From Micavibrio aeruginosavorus (GTDB lineage Bacteria > Pseudomonadota > Alphaproteobacteria > Micavibrionales > Micavibrionaceae), in NCBI GenBank assembly GCA_016432265.1, contig CP066681.1, positions 372,001 to 436,000 on the forward strand: a stretch of 64,000 nt of DNA. Reading direction: 5' to 3'. Shown here piece by piece: positions 25,152-33,941 of the stretch. The position numbers and the translations under genes were made by a program. The notes beneath the pieces were generated by a model. The model made no database searches. It worked only from the letters and a program-made list of their open reading frames with translations, and was not told the origin of the DNA. How positions within the stretch are numbered: the stretch's first letter is position 1; every line of letters starts with the position of its first letter.

Positions 25152-26678
25152 ATGGTTGCTGAAAAGAAAATCGCATTGGTACAGGAACAAAACAGCATGA
25201 ATATCATGGATCAGACCCGCGGCCTGAACTACGAAGAAAATCTGTTGTGGGAGAAAGGGCATGGCGATCACCCCGGCGTCGATCTGCCGACTCCCAAAGG
25301 CATGAAGTCACGCACGGGGTTGCCTGTGCGTGACAAGGTCGGCCTGCCGCAGCTCTCCGAGCCGCAGGTGCTGCGCCACTTCGTGCGCCTTTCGACCAAA
25401 AACTATTCCATCGATCACGGTTTTTTCCCGCTTGGTTCATGCACGATGAAGCATAATCCGCGTCTGAACGAGAAGATCGCGCGTCTGCCCGGCTTCGGCG
25501 GCATCCATCCGATGCAGCCTGAATCCACCGTACAGGGCGCGCTGCGCGCGATGTACGAATTGCAGGAAATCCTGGGCGAGCTGACCAACCTGCGCGGCGT
25601 CTGTCTGACGCCCGCTGCGGGGGCGCATGGCGAACTCGCAGGTCTGATGACCATCCGCCGTGCCCATGAGATGAACGGGCAAGGCCACCGTAAGATTGTT
25701 CTTGTGCCGGACTCCGCGCATGGTACTAACCCGGCCACGGCGGCTATGTGCGGCTATGCCTTGCGCGTCATCCCCACCAAGGAAAGCGGACGTGTGACGG
25801 TCGAAGCGTTTAAAGCCGCGCTCGGCGATGGTAAAGACGTCGCGGGCATGATGGTGACTAACCCTAACACTTGCGGCCTTTTCGAGCGCGACATTATTGA
25901 ATGCGCTGACCTGCTGCACAAAGCGGGCGGTTACTTCTATTGCGACGGCGCGAACTTCAATGCGTTGGTCGGTAAAATCAGACCTGGCGATTTCGGTGTC
26001 GATGTCATGCACATCAACCTGCATAAGACATTCTCCACCCCGCATGGCGGCGGCGGCCCCGGCTCTGGCCCGATCTGCGTGAATGAAAAACTGCGTCCCT
26101 ATCTGCCGATGCCGCTCGTGGTGAAAAAACCAGACGATACTTATCATCTTGAGGATGACGGAGAACGTACGACAACCATGGGCCGCCTGAAGGGCTTTCA
26201 GGGCCAGTTCGGCATGCATATCCGTGCGCTGACCTATATCCTCTCGCACGGCGCCGATGGCCTGAAACAGGTATCGGAAGATGCCGTGCTGAACGCCAAC
26301 TATATCCTCAGCCAGCTGAAAGAGGATTTTTATGTGCCGTTCGATGGCCCCTGCATGCATGAATGCCTGCTGACCGACAAGCTGCAAAAGGATTCGGGCA
26401 TCACTACGCTCGATATCGCCAAAACGCTGATCGAGCATGGCATGCATCCGATGACGATTTTTTTCCCGCTGGTGGTTTCAGGCGCGATGCTGATCGAGCC
26501 AACCGAGACGGAGAGTAAGGAAACGCTCGATCATTTCGTCACTGTGATGAAATCGGTGGCTTCCGATGTGAAGGCGGGGGATGTCGAGAAATTCCACGGC
26601 TATCCGTTGTCCGCCCCGCGTCGGCGTCTCGATGAAACCAAAGCCGCCCGCGAGCCCGTTTTGCGCTGGAAAGAGTGA
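25152..26678 (+). CDS. gcvPB: Glycine dehydrogenase (decarboxylating) subunit 2
   Basis: PLP-bearing half of the split P protein, 508 aa. Seen are GFFPLGSCTMKHNPRLNEKIARLPGF, TPAAGAHGELAGLMTIRRAHE, PDSAHGTNPATAAMCGY, MMVTNPNTCGLFE, and the PLP lysine in INLHKTFSTPHGGGGPGSGP. The C-terminal FFPLVVSGAMLIEPTETESKETLDHF is conserved. GGGAGG precedes the ATG by about 10 bases. Last gene of the operon, followed by a hairpin. Confidence 0.97.
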   Translation: MVAEKKIALVQEQNSMNIMDQTRGLNYEENLLWEKGHGDHPGVDLPTPKGMKSRTGLPVRDKVGLPQLSEPQVLRHFVRLSTKNYSIDHGFFPLGSCTMKHNPRLNEKIARLPGFGGIHPMQPESTVQGALRAMYELQEILGELTNLRGVCLTPAAGAHGELAGLMTIRRAHEMNGQGHRKIVLVPDSAHGTNPATAAMCGYALRVIPTKESGRVTVEAFKAALGDGKDVAGMMVTNPNTCGLFERDIIECADLLHKAGGYFYCDGANFNALVGKIRPGDFGVDVMHINLHKTFSTPHGGGGPGSGPICVNEKLRPYLPMPLVVKKPDDTYHLEDDGERTTTMGRLKGFQGQFGMHIRALTYILSHGADGLKQVSEDAVLNANYILSQLKEDFYVPFDGPCMHECLLTDKLQKDSGITTLDIAKTLIEHGMHPMTIFFPLVVSGAMLIEPTETESKETLDHFVTVMKSVASDVKAGDVEKFHGYPLSAPRRRLDETKAAREPVLRWKE

Positions 26679-26696
26679 GGCAATAAAAATTTATCA

Positions 26697-26722
26697 TGAA
26701 GGCGGATTTCAATCCGCCTTCA
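26697..26722 (+). terminator. Terminator hairpin after the gcv operon
   Basis: TGAAGGCGGATT (26697-26708) pairs with AATCCGCCTTCA (26711-26722), effectively a 9- to 11-bp stem just after the gcvPB stop. No strong T-run follows. Confidence 0.6.
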
Positions 26723-26835
26723 AGCTTGCTGGTAAATGCGGCGGGCAGCAGCTTTTGCGACTTTATGTAATGGTGCCAGGTTTTCACCACTCATGGGATT
26801 CCAGTTGCAAAGAATTGACAGGGAAACTGCGAGAT

Positions 26836-27408
26836 TCAGCGTTTTGAGTATTGTTCGAGAAGATTTTCCAACTGCTCAAGCAAGGGCGTTACCTCATCCC
26901 TGAACTGTTGCCGTTTCGAGGCTTCAATACCGCTTGAAACTTTCTCTACCAGCCCGGCGATCCGATCCTGAAACTCGGCGAGGTTTTTGTAATGATGCAT
27001 CTGGCCACGGTTGGCGCCGCGCAAGCGCGCAAGAAGAACACGTATCAGCGCGCGGACTGCCTTATCTCCGACCTGATTGAGCTTTTCATCCAATTCGTGG
27101 TTGGTGATCACGGTGACGGTTGTGTCTTGCAGGGCCCGAACGGTGGCGGATCTCTCTTTATGTTCAATCAGGGCCATTTCTCCAAAGAGCTCCCCCGCTC
27201 CCAGAACAGCGACGCGCACCATGTAAGGGCCGTCTTTCACCAAGACCTCGACCAGGCCGCGCTCAATGTAAAAGGCGCGATTCCCCTGCTGGCCCTGTTC
27301 AATAATAGTTTGATCTTTGTAATAGACTTCGCGGGTGAGAATGCGAGGCAAATGGGGGGTAATTGTAGCCCGGGGATCCAAATCGTTCATATCTGTGCGC
27401 ATGACCAT
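26836..27408 (-). CDS. Cyclic-nucleotide-binding-domain protein without HTH, 190 aa
   Basis: The N-terminal 120 residues form a cNMP-binding beta-barrel of the CRP type: REVYYKDQTIIEQGQQGNRAFYIERGLVEVL, then the phosphate-binding cassette GELFGEMALIEHKERSATVRAL, followed by the hinge TVTVITNHELDEKL. The F-G-E-x-A-L and R-S-A residues match the cyclic-nucleotide cassette. Instead of a DNA-binding helix-turn-helix, the C-terminus (about residues 135-190) is a charged helical/coiled-coil region ending LLEQLENLLEQYSKR. It may act as a cNMP-responsive partner rather than a transcription factor. A start at 27402 is also possible. Confidence 0.85.
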   Translation of the reverse strand: MVMRTDMNDLDPRATITPHLPRILTREVYYKDQTIIEQGQQGNRAFYIERGLVEVLVKDGPYMVRVAVLGAGELFGEMALIEHKERSATVRALQDTTVTVITNHELDEKLNQVGDKAVRALIRVLLARLRGANRGQMHHYKNLAEFQDRIAGLVEKVSSGIEASKRQQFRDEVTPLLEQLENLLEQYSKR

Positions 27409-27766
27409 ATCTCTTAAATTTATAATTAATCATTTTTGTATCTGTATTTTTACAGTTTAACATATTTATGCTAAATATAAAATAACGGTTTTATGGGGAA
27501 AATCCCTGTAACTGTCTGATATTAAAATAATATTTTTGTATGACAGGGCGGAGATCAACTGCTTGTGACCTCTTGCCTGATGACGCTAGCGGGTTCTTGC
27601 CGAATTTGCTGGGCGGCTTGCCACTCTATTTTTTACTGGAAAGACTGCCGATCTTGCTTTAAAAGGCTGTTATCTCCCGACAATATGTTCACCTTCGCCT
27701 GCGGCGACACGCCGCGAAGACACGAACCTTTGGCGGGGCTAACCCGGATCTTGGAGTTGTAAGGAA
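27409..27766. other. 358-bp intergenic region upstream of secE
   Basis: It separates the divergent cNMP-domain gene and secE. The first 130 bases are very A+T-rich and probably hold promoters for both. A GCGGCG-ACA-CGCCGC hairpin lies at 27701-27715. A tRNA-Trp gene, often found before secE, was looked for and not seen. Confidence 0.5.
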
Positions 27767-27961
27767 ATGGCCAAGCTATCACCTGTGGAATATGTGCGTC
27801 AGGTCAAAGCCGAGATGCAGAAAGTGACGTGGCCTTCACGGCAGGAACTGACCAGCAGCACGATCGCCGTGTTCATCATGGTTTTTGTGGCAGCTCTTTT
27901 CCTGTTTGTGGCGGATCAGGTTTTGGCTTTCGGTATCAATAAAATTCTAGGTTTGAACTAG
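27767..27961 (+). CDS. secE: Preprotein translocase subunit SecE
   Basis: Essential membrane subunit of the SecYEG channel. At 64 aa it is the short single-span form: the conserved amphipathic helix VEYVRQVKAEMQKVTWPSRQEL (the K-V-x-W-P signature) precedes one transmembrane helix STIAVFIMVFVAALFLFVADQVL. Followed 30 bases later by nusG, the usual partner. Confidence 0.96.
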   Translation: MAKLSPVEYVRQVKAEMQKVTWPSRQELTSSTIAVFIMVFVAALFLFVADQVLAFGINKILGLN

Positions 27962-27991
27962 GTTTAAAGTGAAAAAAGAAAGAGCGAGAGA

Positions 27992-28528
27992 ATGTCCATG
28001 GCAAAGCGTTGGTATGTATTGCACGTCTACTCAGGTTTTGAAGAGAAGGTTGCTGAAGCCATTCACGACAAGGCGCGTAAACAGGGCCTTGAAGACAAGG
28101 TCGAAGAAGTGATGGTGCCGACTGAAAAAGTCGTCGAGGTCAAGAACAACAAAAAACAGGAAAAGGACAGCAAATTCTTTCCCGGTTATGTGCTGGCCAA
28201 GCTCGAACTGGACGATGAAGTTTGGCATATGATTAAAAACACGCCCAAAGTGACCGGTTTTCTGGGGGCGGGTAACAAACCCTCCCCGATCAGCGAGAAA
28301 GACGCCGAGCGCCTTATCAAACAAATTAAGGAAGGTGTTGATCGCCCACGTTCCAGCATTTCCTTCCTGATCGGCGAAGAGGTTAAAGTTACGGAAGGGC
28401 CGTTTGCTTCTTTCAATGGTTCTGTAGAGGAAGTCGACGAGGAAAAGGGCCGTCTCAAGGTTTCGGTTTCGATCTTTGGCCGCGCTACCCCGGTTGAACT
28501 GGAGTTCAGTCAGGTCGAAAAAGTCTGA
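27992..28528 (+). CDS. nusG: Transcription elongation/antitermination factor NusG
   Basis: Binds RNA polymerase to suppress pausing and couples transcription to ribosomes or Rho. The N-terminal NGN domain starts KRWYVLHVYSGFEEKVAEAI and includes FFPGYVLAKLELDDEVWHMIKNTPKVTGFLG. The C-terminal KOW domain has IGEEVKVTEGPFASFNGSVEEVDEEKGRLKVSVSIFGRATPVELEF. Length 178 aa is typical. A MAKRW start at 27998 is equally possible. Confidence 0.98.
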   Translation: MSMAKRWYVLHVYSGFEEKVAEAIHDKARKQGLEDKVEEVMVPTEKVVEVKNNKKQEKDSKFFPGYVLAKLELDDEVWHMIKNTPKVTGFLGAGNKPSPISEKDAERLIKQIKEGVDRPRSSISFLIGEEVKVTEGPFASFNGSVEEVDEEKGRLKVSVSIFGRATPVELEFSQVEKV

Positions 28529-28544
28529 TTGTCATATAAAAATT

Positions 28545-28572
28545 TTGACATAACGATCCTGTGGGGTATAGA
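28545..28572 (+). promoter_or_regulatory. Strong sigma70-type promoter after nusG
   Basis: TTGACA (28545-28550), 16-base spacer, TATAGA (28567-28572). It lies just after the nusG stop and would drive the 28626 gene and perhaps rplK-rplA. Confidence 0.6.
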
Positions 28573-28587
28573 ACTTTACAGGATCGT
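28553..28587 (+). repeat. 10-bp inverted repeat across the -10 region
   Basis: ACGATCCTGT (28553-28562) and ACAGGATCGT (28578-28587) flank and overlap the -10 box of the promoter just described; TTGCTTTT follows. It may be the nusG terminator, an operator for a repressor, or both. Confidence 0.5.
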
Positions 28588-28625
28588 TTGCTTTTCAGAC
28601 GTAATAAAAAACGGAGGTTCCGGTG

Positions 28626-29021
28626 ATGGTGGCGCAAGTAAATAAGCAATTTCAAGCGGTTAACACGCCAGAAGTCAGGGTGGCGACGCTGGTGGCCACA
28701 CTTGAGGAACTCGGGCGCGGGGCTAGTGTCGGTGTGAATTATTACCGAGGCAGCGATGAAGCTAGATTGCGTTTCTCCGATTTTGCCCTGCAGCAGCAAT
28801 GTCGTCATATCCTTCTGACGCCGCAGGAATTGGCCGATGTGGCATCCTATGTTCAAGGACGTCAGGATCCGGCAAACAAGGCGTTGCTGCGCCTGCTTGA
28901 TGATGCCATCAAGGCGCTGTCCCGGGCGAACGACTACATTAATGAATGTGAACGAACCAGCCTGGCAAATACAGAGCCTGCGCCCGCAGCCACCAAACCG
29001 GCTCTGGTGTTGCAGGGTTGA
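28626..29021 (+). CDS. Hypothetical protein between nusG and rplK, 131 aa
   Basis: Not recognised. The ATG at 28626 is 8 bases after GGAGG; a GTG at 28623 is less well spaced. The product starts MVAQVNKQFQAVNTPEVRVATLVATLEEL and is mostly helical: RHILLTPQELADVASYVQGRQDP, NKALLRLLDDAIKALSRANDYINECERTSL, then an Ala/Pro-rich tail. No signal peptide or membrane span. It interrupts the very conserved secE-nusG-rplK-rplA order and has its own promoter, so it may be an insertion with independent expression. Confidence 0.7.
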   Translation: MVAQVNKQFQAVNTPEVRVATLVATLEELGRGASVGVNYYRGSDEARLRFSDFALQQQCRHILLTPQELADVASYVQGRQDPANKALLRLLDDAIKALSRANDYINECERTSLANTEPAPAATKPALVLQG

Positions 29022-29063
29022 TTTTCCTTGCATTCCTGACACTAAATCGTTAGTTTCCAGCGT

Positions 29064-29090
29064 CCCTGAAAGGGTTTTCAGGGGCATTTT
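29064..29090 (+). terminator. Hairpin upstream of rplK (terminator or leader element)
   Basis: CCCTGAAA (29064-29071), loop GGGT, TTTCAGGG (29076-29083), then GCATTTT. It may terminate the 28626 gene. The further 77 bases before rplK contain G/C-rich complementary tracts that could be the binding site of L1, which is known in E. coli to repress this operon; that is inference. Confidence 0.5.
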
Positions 29091-29167
29091 CGTGGGAGGC
29101 CGTGCCGGGCTTCTAAGACCATCCGGCCGCCGCACCACGAGCCTCGTTCTTTGTTTAGGAGGTTTAC

Positions 29168-29599
29168 ATGGCAAAGAAAGTAACCGGATATATCAATCTG
29201 ATTATCCCGGCGGGTTCTGCGAACCCGTCTCCGCCGATTGGCCCCGCACTGGGTCAGCACGGCGTCAACATCATGGAATTCTGTAAGGCTTTCAACGCCA
29301 AAACAGAAAAAATGACTAAAGGCATGCCGATTCCGGTGGTGATCTCGGTTCACGAAGATCGCTCCTTCACCTTCATTATGAAGCAGCCGCCCAATACTTA
29401 CTGGATCAAGGAAGCGATCAAGCTGAAGAGCGGTTCCAAACTGCCCGGACGTGACATCGTTGGCCATATCACCACAAAACAACTGCGTGAAATCGCCGAA
29501 CAAAAAATTCAGGACATGAACGCAAACGACATCGACGCCGCCGTGAAGATTCTTGCTGGGTCTGCACGTTCCATGGGCCTCGAAGTAAGGGAGGCATAA
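29168..29599 (+). CDS. rplK: 50S ribosomal protein L11 (uL11)
   Basis: Part of the GTPase-associated centre of the large subunit. The 143-residue sequence opens [42 protein letters not shown] and ends with the RNA-binding domain signature including [40 protein letters not shown] site lies 6 bases before the ATG. Followed one base later by rplA. Confidence 0.99.
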   Translation: MAKKVTGYINLIIPAGSANPSPPIGPALGQHGVNIMEFCKAFNAKTEKMTKGMPIPVVISVHEDRSFTFIMKQPPNTYWIKEAIKLKSGSKLPGRDIVGHITTKQLREIAEQKIQDMNANDIDAAVKILAGSARSMGLEVREA

Positions 29600-29600
29600 G

Positions 29601-30305
29601 ATGGCTTTTGTCGGTAAGAAAATGAAGGCGGCCAATGCAAAGGTCGATCGTACCAAGCACTACACGGTGGAAGAAGCCGTGAAGTTGCTAAAGGAAGCAG
29701 CTAAGGCTCGTAAATTCGATGAAACCATCGAACTCGCGCTGAACCTCGGGATTGATCCGCGACATGCCGACCAGTCTGTGCGCGGCATGATTTCCCTGCC
29801 GCACGGCACGGGTGCGAAACTGCGCGTGGCCGTATTTGCCAAGGATGCCAAGGCAGAAGAAGCCTTGAAAGCTGGGGCTGATATTGTCGGTGCAGAAGAT
29901 CTGGCTGAAAAAGTGCAGAAGGGCGAAATCAACTTCGACCGCTGCATCGCCACACCTGATATGATGCCGTTGCTTGGCCGTCTGGGTAAAGTTCTGGGCC
30001 CCCGCGGCCTGATGCCGAACCCGAAACTGGGCACTGTGACCATGGATGTTAAAGGCGCTGTCGCGACTGCGAAAGCCGGCGCAATCGAATTCCGCGCTGA
30101 AAAGGCCGGTATCATCCATGCCGGTGTTGGCAAGGCCTCGTTCACCGAGCAGGCTCTGGTCGAGAACATCGTTGCTTTCGTCGACGCTATCAACAAGGCT
30201 AAGCCATCGGGCGTGAAGGGCACCTATATGAAGAAAGTCAGCATTTCTTCAACGATGGGCCCGGGTTTGCGTCTGGATATGTCATCTGTGACCAAAGCGG
30301 CCTGA
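29601..30305 (+). CDS. rplA: 50S ribosomal protein L1 (uL1)
   Basis: Forms the L1 stalk, and in many bacteria represses its own operon. 234 aa. Seen are [34 protein letters not shown], the hinge region [32 protein letters not shown] and ending [14 protein letters not shown]. Translationally coupled to rplK. A strong terminator follows, so rplJ/rplL do not continue the operon here. Confidence 0.99.
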   Translation: MAFVGKKMKAANAKVDRTKHYTVEEAVKLLKEAAKARKFDETIELALNLGIDPRHADQSVRGMISLPHGTGAKLRVAVFAKDAKAEEALKAGADIVGAEDLAEKVQKGEINFDRCIATPDMMPLLGRLGKVLGPRGLMPNPKLGTVTMDVKGAVATAKAGAIEFRAEKAGIIHAGVGKASFTEQALVENIVAFVDAINKAKPSGVKGTYMKKVSISSTMGPGLRLDMSSVTKAA

Positions 30306-30326
30306 TTTTCTGTAAACATGCATTCC

Positions 30327-30354
30327 AAAGCCCCGGTTTATCCGGGGCTTTTTT
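30327..30354 (+). terminator. Intrinsic terminator after rplA
   Basis: AAAGCCCCGG (30327-30336), loop TTTAT, CCGGGGCTTT (30342-30351) with six T in a row. Textbook rho-independent terminator. Confidence 0.9.
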
Positions 30355-30462
30355 CATGATTTGACGACATAAATCAGCGCTTCATATTCTCGCACGCTTT
30401 GGTCTAGAATAGGGAAGCTATTCAATTCAATGGGGGTTCTCCTCCAGCAGGAAAGGTCAACC

Positions 30463-31338
30463 ATGAACTGGGCGCTTTATGCCGTGCTCCACAGCCTATG
30501 CCGGGCGTTTTTTGTTGAAACCAACCGGGTATACAGGCTTGACAGTTGGCACTTGACCTTTATGCAGGCTTTGTTTGGTTTTATGGTTTTAACGCCTTTC
30601 GTGCCGTTTATGCATTGGCCGATGGATGTTCGCTTCTACTTTGCGGCGGTCATTGTTTCTTTGATTACGGCGGTGGGCTATATGATCCAGCTCGGGTTGG
30701 CGGCGCAGAAAACCGGGCGCGTGACGGGCATGTATATGCCGCTTGAGGCTGTTACCGCGACGATCGTCTGGATTCTGGTCATGCCGGCAACGCTGGAGCT
30801 GCATACGAACAACCTGATTTTATCAGCGGGTGTAATAATAGCCTTCGCTATGGCCACTTGGGGCATGATCAAGATACGGCAAAGCGATGTTTCTTGGGGT
30901 ACTTTCTTGATCGTTGCTCCTGTTGGAGTAACCTATGCCGTTTCCGGAATCGCTACCAAGATCGTCATGCCGGAAACCATGATCATTCCTACGGTTCTAA
31001 GTTATGTTTATGTCAGCTTTGCGGTGATGACGTTTGTTCTGGGGCTGGTTTTGCTTGCCAAGAAAAAGGCTGACAAAACCATGCTGGAGGTACGCGCCTT
31101 GCGCGGGGGGCTGCTTACAGGGGCGTTTTCTGTGGTGGGCGCCTTGAGCTTTGTTGCCAGTGTCGCTATGGCTCCCAATCCCGGCTATACCAGCATGATG
31201 GCGATGATGTTGCCTGTGTGGTTGCTGATCTTTCACAAGGCGATGCGTGTCGAAGATCGTGCCCATGTGCTATCCGCATCTATTCTAACCGCAGGTATCG
31301 TGCTTTTGATCATAGTGACGGCCATCTATTCGTCTTAG
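30463..31338 (+). CDS. DMT/EamA-like membrane transporter
   Basis: 291 aa, about ten hydrophobic segments arranged as two five-helix halves, as in drug/metabolite exporters. Visible spans include FMQALFGFMVLTPFVPF, FYFAAVIVSLITAVGYMIQLGL, AVTATIVWILVMPATLEL, LILSAGVIIAFAMATWGMI, GTFLIVAPVGVTYAVSGIA, LSYVYVSFAVMTFVLGLVLLA and LSASILTAGIVLLIIVTAIYS. The start MNWALYAVLHSLCRAFF follows an AGGAAAGG site; an ATG 33 bases upstream is less well placed. Substrate unknown. It directly follows the rplA terminator. Confidence 0.8.
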   Translation: MNWALYAVLHSLCRAFFVETNRVYRLDSWHLTFMQALFGFMVLTPFVPFMHWPMDVRFYFAAVIVSLITAVGYMIQLGLAAQKTGRVTGMYMPLEAVTATIVWILVMPATLELHTNNLILSAGVIIAFAMATWGMIKIRQSDVSWGTFLIVAPVGVTYAVSGIATKIVMPETMIIPTVLSYVYVSFAVMTFVLGLVLLAKKKADKTMLEVRALRGGLLTGAFSVVGALSFVASVAMAPNPGYTSMMAMMLPVWLLIFHKAMRVEDRAHVLSASILTAGIVLLIIVTAIYSS

Positions 31339-31401
31339 GCAGGAGAGAAGACCGGAATAGTCTACAGGGCACCCTATTTTCCATGCAGGAGTATTTGACA
31401 T

Positions 31402-32661
31402 ATGACTATTGAGATGACCGCTTTGCCAAGTGGCCTGCGGGTAATTACCGACACTGTTAAAGAAGTCGATAGCGTTGCGTTGGGTGTCTGGGTTGATGTC
31501 GGCACCCGTCACGAGGATATCAAAGATAATGGTGTTGCCCATATGGTCGAACATATGATGTTCAAGGGTACGCCAACGCGCACGACTACGGAGATTGTTG
31601 AACAACTGGAGGAGGTTGGCGGTAATGTGAACGCATACACTGGCCGCGAAGTTACAGCTTATCACGTTCACCTGCTGAAGGAGGATATGCCGCTTGCGAT
31701 TGATATTATGGCGGACATTATCCAGCACAGCCACATGCCGGAAGAGGAAATCGAGCGCGAACGCGGTGTTATTATTCAGGAAATTGGCATGAATAACGAT
31801 GCGCCGGACGAACTTGTGTTTGATTACTATCAGGAAATCGCTTACCCGGGCCAGACGTTGGGTGCTCCCATTCTGGGCAACCCTGATATCATTTCAGCCA
31901 TGAAGCGCGATGTCATGATGGATTATGTTCACCGCTTTTACTCGCCGCGTCGTTTAGTGGTGTCGGCTGCCGGTCATGTCGATCACGAGAGTTTTGCCAA
32001 TCAGGTTTCCGCTCTCTTCACTGACTTGCCGCCTGACATTTCTTTTGAACCCAAGGGTGCTGATTACCAAGGGGGCGAGCGGCGCGAAGAAAAAGATTTG
32101 GAGCAGAGTCATTTACTGATCGGGTTCCAGGGGATCAGCCGTGGTGACCCCGACATTTTTGCCGCCGTCGCGCTGGCAACCATTTTAGGCGGCGGCATGT
32201 CATCGCGCCTGTTTCAGGAAATTCGCGAGAAGCGGGGTCTTGTTTATTCGATCTTTACGTTCCACACCTCCTATCAGGATGATGGTCAGTTTGCAGTTTA
32301 TGCTGGAACCAGTCCCGAACATTTGCCCGAGCTGGTTCCGGTGACATGTGATGAAATACTGAAGTTCGCTGGTACGGTTACGGAGAAAGAATTATCCCGA
32401 GCCAAAGCGCAGATGAAGGCTAATTTGCTGATGGGACGGGAATCGATGATGGGGCGCGCCAATCAGCAAGCCAAGCATTTGATTCACTTTGGCGATGTGC
32501 TTGATATACAGGAGAAAATTGGAAAAATCGATGCTCTGACCACAGCGGATGTATCACGAATGGCGCATAAAATTTTTGCAGGCACTCCGACAGTAGCGGC
32601 CTTGGGGCCTTTATCGTTGCTTGAATCATATGATGAAATTCGGCGTAGATTGCGTAATTGA
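31402..32661 (+). CDS. M16 family zinc metallopeptidase (processing-peptidase type)
   Basis: 419 aa. The inverted zinc motif HMVEHMMFKGT (H-x-x-E-H) lies near residue 50, with the distal Glu in IEREREVIIQEIGMNNDAP-like sequence ERGVIIQEIGMNNDAPDE. The second half has LGGGMSSRLFQEIREKRGLVYSIFTFHTSY, the conserved R/Y pair of the C-terminal domain. The length and sequence fit the alphaproteobacterial homologue of the mitochondrial processing peptidase. Its stop codon overlaps the next gene by one base (TGATG), so the acetyltransferase is translationally coupled. Confidence 0.93.
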   Translation: MTIEMTALPSGLRVITDTVKEVDSVALGVWVDVGTRHEDIKDNGVAHMVEHMMFKGTPTRTTTEIVEQLEEVGGNVNAYTGREVTAYHVHLLKEDMPLAIDIMADIIQHSHMPEEEIERERGVIIQEIGMNNDAPDELVFDYYQEIAYPGQTLGAPILGNPDIISAMKRDVMMDYVHRFYSPRRLVVSAAGHVDHESFANQVSALFTDLPPDISFEPKGADYQGGERREEKDLEQSHLLIGFQGISRGDPDIFAAVALATILGGGMSSRLFQEIREKRGLVYSIFTFHTSYQDDGQFAVYAGTSPEHLPELVPVTCDEILKFAGTVTEKELSRAKAQMKANLLMGRESMMGRANQQAKHLIHFGDVLDIQEKIGKIDALTTADVSRMAHKIFAGTPTVAALGPLSLLESYDEIRRRLRN

Positions 32662-33272
32662 TGCTTTCACGAGACTCGTCCACAGCTTCAACTCCTGAAA
32701 TGCCCATGATCCGGCTTAAAGGAACGCGAGTGCATTTGCGCCCGCCGCAACTCTCGGACTGGCACGAATGGGCTATGCTCCGCAGCCAAAACCGTGCTTT
32801 TTTGCAACCGTGGGAGCCGACATGGGACGATGATTGTTTAACCGAAGAATATTTCCAAAGACGCACCAGACGTCAGGCTTGTGAGTGGAAGGATGACCGG
32901 GCCTACGCGTTTCTTATTATTCGCAACGAACCCGAGAAAATTATCGGCGGTTTCAATATCAACAATGTTTGCCGCGGTGCCGCGCAATATGCGTCTTTGG
33001 GTTACTGGTTAGCTGAATCCGAGCAGGGTCATGGTTACATGACAGAGTCTGGTCGCCTTATTCTTTCTCATGCGTTCTGGTTCTTGAAGTTGCATCGCCT
33101 GAACGCCGGATGTTTGCCGGAGAATGTGCGTAGCCGCGCACTTCTCACGCGCCTTGGATTCAAAGAAGAAGGCTTTGCCGCCCGCTACATCGCCATCGAC
33201 GGGCTTTGGCGGGATCACGTCCTTTATGGATTGCCATATGAGGATTGGGAGAGACGGGATGTTGTGGCCTGA
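32661..33272 (+). CDS. RimJ/RimL-type GNAT acetyltransferase
   Basis: 203 aa. The domain begins at MIRLKGTRVHLRPPQLSDWHEWAMLRSQNRAFLQPWEP, which is typical of the ribosomal-protein N-terminal acetyltransferase group. Motif A is in ASLGYWLAESEQGHGYMTESGRLIL, and LHRLNAGCLPENVRSRALLTRLGFKEEGFA is the classic C-terminal segment. The ATG at 32661 overlaps the protease stop; a start at 32700 (MPMIRLKG) would give the core domain alone. Possible substrate is the N-terminus of a ribosomal protein. Confidence 0.9.
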   Translation: MLSRDSSTASTPEMPMIRLKGTRVHLRPPQLSDWHEWAMLRSQNRAFLQPWEPTWDDDCLTEEYFQRRTRRQACEWKDDRAYAFLIIRNEPEKIIGGFNINNVCRGAAQYASLGYWLAESEQGHGYMTESGRLILSHAFWFLKLHRLNAGCLPENVRSRALLTRLGFKEEGFAARYIAIDGLWRDHVLYGLPYEDWERRDVVA

Positions 33273-33278
33273 AAAATT

Positions 33279-33863
33279 TCAGGCGCGGCCCGCGGTGCCT
33301 GATAGCATCAATGGGTCTATCCCGATTTTTCTAATGGCCCGATCCCAGCGCTCTTCGGGATCGCCCTCAAAAATGACAGAGGGGTCGGCGTCTGTGACCA
33401 GCCAGGCATTATCTTGCAATTCGTGGTCGAGCTGCCCTGCTGTCCACCCCGCGTAACCCAGAATGAATAACATCCTTTCAGGGCCGTCGCCGCGGGCGAT
33501 GGCTTTGAGGGCGTCAATCGTCCCGGTCACATAGATGTTGCTTTCGATCTCAAGGCTTTCGATTTGCCTGAAACCGCCTTGGTGAAGAATAAACCCCCGC
33601 GCTGTTTCAACCGGGCCGCCGCTCATGACGGGCATATCGGCGTTTTTTATGCTGCCTTCGATCGAGAGCTGGTCGAGAAGAGAGTGTAATTCAAGTCCGG
33701 GCAGGATATGGTTGACCACCAGCCCCATTGCCCCGTTTTCATCATGGGCGCAAATGAAAATGACCGCTTTATGAAAGCGCGAGTCGCCTAACTGTGGCAT
33801 TGCCACCAGTAATTTGCCGGTCAGATAACCATCTTTTGGGGATTCGCGTCGTGCCATATCCAT
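33279..33863 (-). CDS. algH: YqgE/AlgH family protein
   Basis: 194 aa, a conserved family whose biochemical role is not settled. Seen are YLTGKLLVAMPQLGDSRFHKAVIFICAHDENGAMGLVVNHI (the family hallmark), then VMSGGPVETARGFILHQG and GYAGWTAGQLDHELQDNAWLVTDAD. It lies tail-to-tail with the acetyltransferase gene six bases away and divergent from the DsbD-N-like gene, with about 80 bases between starts. Confidence 0.95.
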   Translation of the reverse strand: MDMARRESPKDGYLTGKLLVAMPQLGDSRFHKAVIFICAHDENGAMGLVVNHILPGLELHSLLDQLSIEGSIKNADMPVMSGGPVETARGFILHQGGFRQIESLEIESNIYVTGTIDALKAIARGDGPERMLFILGYAGWTAGQLDHELQDNAWLVTDADPSVIFEGDPEERWDRAIRKIGIDPLMLSGTAGRA

Positions 33864-33941
33864 TCATCCGTGTCATTTGTGACTTGCCGTTTTATCATTT
33901 TAGCATATCCTCAATTCAGGATACAGATGATCGGAGATATC

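Noticed and set aside
25437..26447. A 336-codon open frame on the minus strand opposite gcvPB
   Set aside because: It mirrors a highly conserved plus-strand gene, has no ribosome site, and its composition is what the antisense of a G+C-rich gene gives.
27409..27766. A tRNA-Trp gene before secE
   Set aside because: No cloverleaf or CCA anticodon loop could be found on either strand.
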